Below are positions 12,079 through 12,202 of a DNA stretch of 12,202 bases, piece by piece (position 1 is the stretch's first letter; every line of letters begins with the position of its first letter). Source of the DNA: Christensenella sp. UBA4379. Lineage in GTDB: Bacteria; Bacillota; Clostridia; Christensenellales; Aristaeellaceae. The notes beneath the pieces were generated by a model, which saw only the letters and a program-made list of their open reading frames with translations, did no database searches and had not been told where the DNA came from. Where the stretch lies: contig DGRV01000023.1 in NCBI GenBank assembly GCA_002391225.1, forward strand, positions 279 through 12,480, given 5' to 3'. Made by a program: the position numbers and the translations under genes.

Positions 12079-12202
12079 ATGGCAAACGATACGAAGGAAA
12101 AGATCCTGGACGCTGCGCTGGAGCTGTTCTCCCAAAAGGGCTACGAGGGAACCAACATCAGGGAGCTGTCCGCTTCCCTCGGGCTGGTCAAGTCCGGCAT
12201 CT
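12079..12202 (+). CDS. TetR/AcrR-family transcriptional regulator, N-terminal part, cut by window edge
   Basis: Only the first 41 codons are present. The sequence MANDTKEKILDAALELFSQ followed by KGYEGTNIRELSASLGL is the classic start of a TetR-type DNA-binding domain: helix 1 with ILDAALELF, the KGY turn, then T-x-IRELS opening the helix-turn-helix (about 25-41). The ligand domain lies outside the window, so inducer and targets cannot be guessed. GGAGG (12069-12073) is five bases from the ATG at 12079 and only two from the ATG at 12076, favouring 12079. The strong promoter and two dyads just upstream suggest it represses itself, perhaps with further genes downstream such as an efflux pump, which are not visible. 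Confidence 0.9.
   Translation, partial: MANDTKEKILDAALELFSQKGYEGTNIRELSASLGLVKSGI

Overview
The window looks like a chromosomal stretch of a GC-rich member of the Firmicutes, probably a Clostridia-type anaerobe. This rests on the tig-clpP-clpX cluster, strong GGAGG-type Shine-Dalgarno sites, a TTG start behind a perfect Shine-Dalgarno site, sigma-A-type promoters, many U-tailed intrinsic terminators, and a PEP carboxykinase and xylulokinase of the kinds common in gut and rumen clostridia. Genus cannot be fixed from sequence alone. Nearly everything is core or ordinary metabolic gene content. I found no CRISPR array, prophage, insertion sequence, toxin module or defence system.

Layout. Positions 1-368 (minus) hold the start of ATP-dependent PEP carboxykinase (pckA) behind a clear promoter. 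A YbjQ-family small protein (minus) follows at 536-847. Next comes tRNA-Val(GAC) at 924-1000 (minus), with its own promoter and terminator. On the plus strand, 1329-4702 is the proteostasis cluster: trigger factor (tig), ClpP protease and ClpX unfoldase. It has a promoter before tig, a long hairpin between tig and clpP, and a strong terminator after clpX. Two separately promoted minus-strand genes follow: a ketopantoate-reductase-family protein (4780-5793, TTG start) and a xylulokinase (5970-7496).

Divergent from xylulokinase, on the plus strand, is a polar amino acid ABC importer (7753-10088): binding protein, permease and ATPase. The binding protein most resembles cystine-type FliY/TcyA proteins. 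The importer has a leader that can fold over its own ribosome site and a terminator-like hairpin between binding protein and permease. With no terminator visible, an RsmB/NOP-type RNA cytosine methyltransferase (10139-11032) and an alpha/beta-hydrolase esterase (11103-11903) follow in the same direction. Between the ATPase and methyltransferase genes is a run of five TAATGCG-like heptamers. The window ends in the first 41 codons of a TetR-family regulator, whose consensus promoter carries two palindromic operator-like sites flanking the -10 box.

The most interesting signals are non-coding: the TetR double operator, the heptamer array that begins on a stop codon, the importer leader, and several inter-gene hairpins lacking a proper U-tract. 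None of these amounts to a demonstrated new system.
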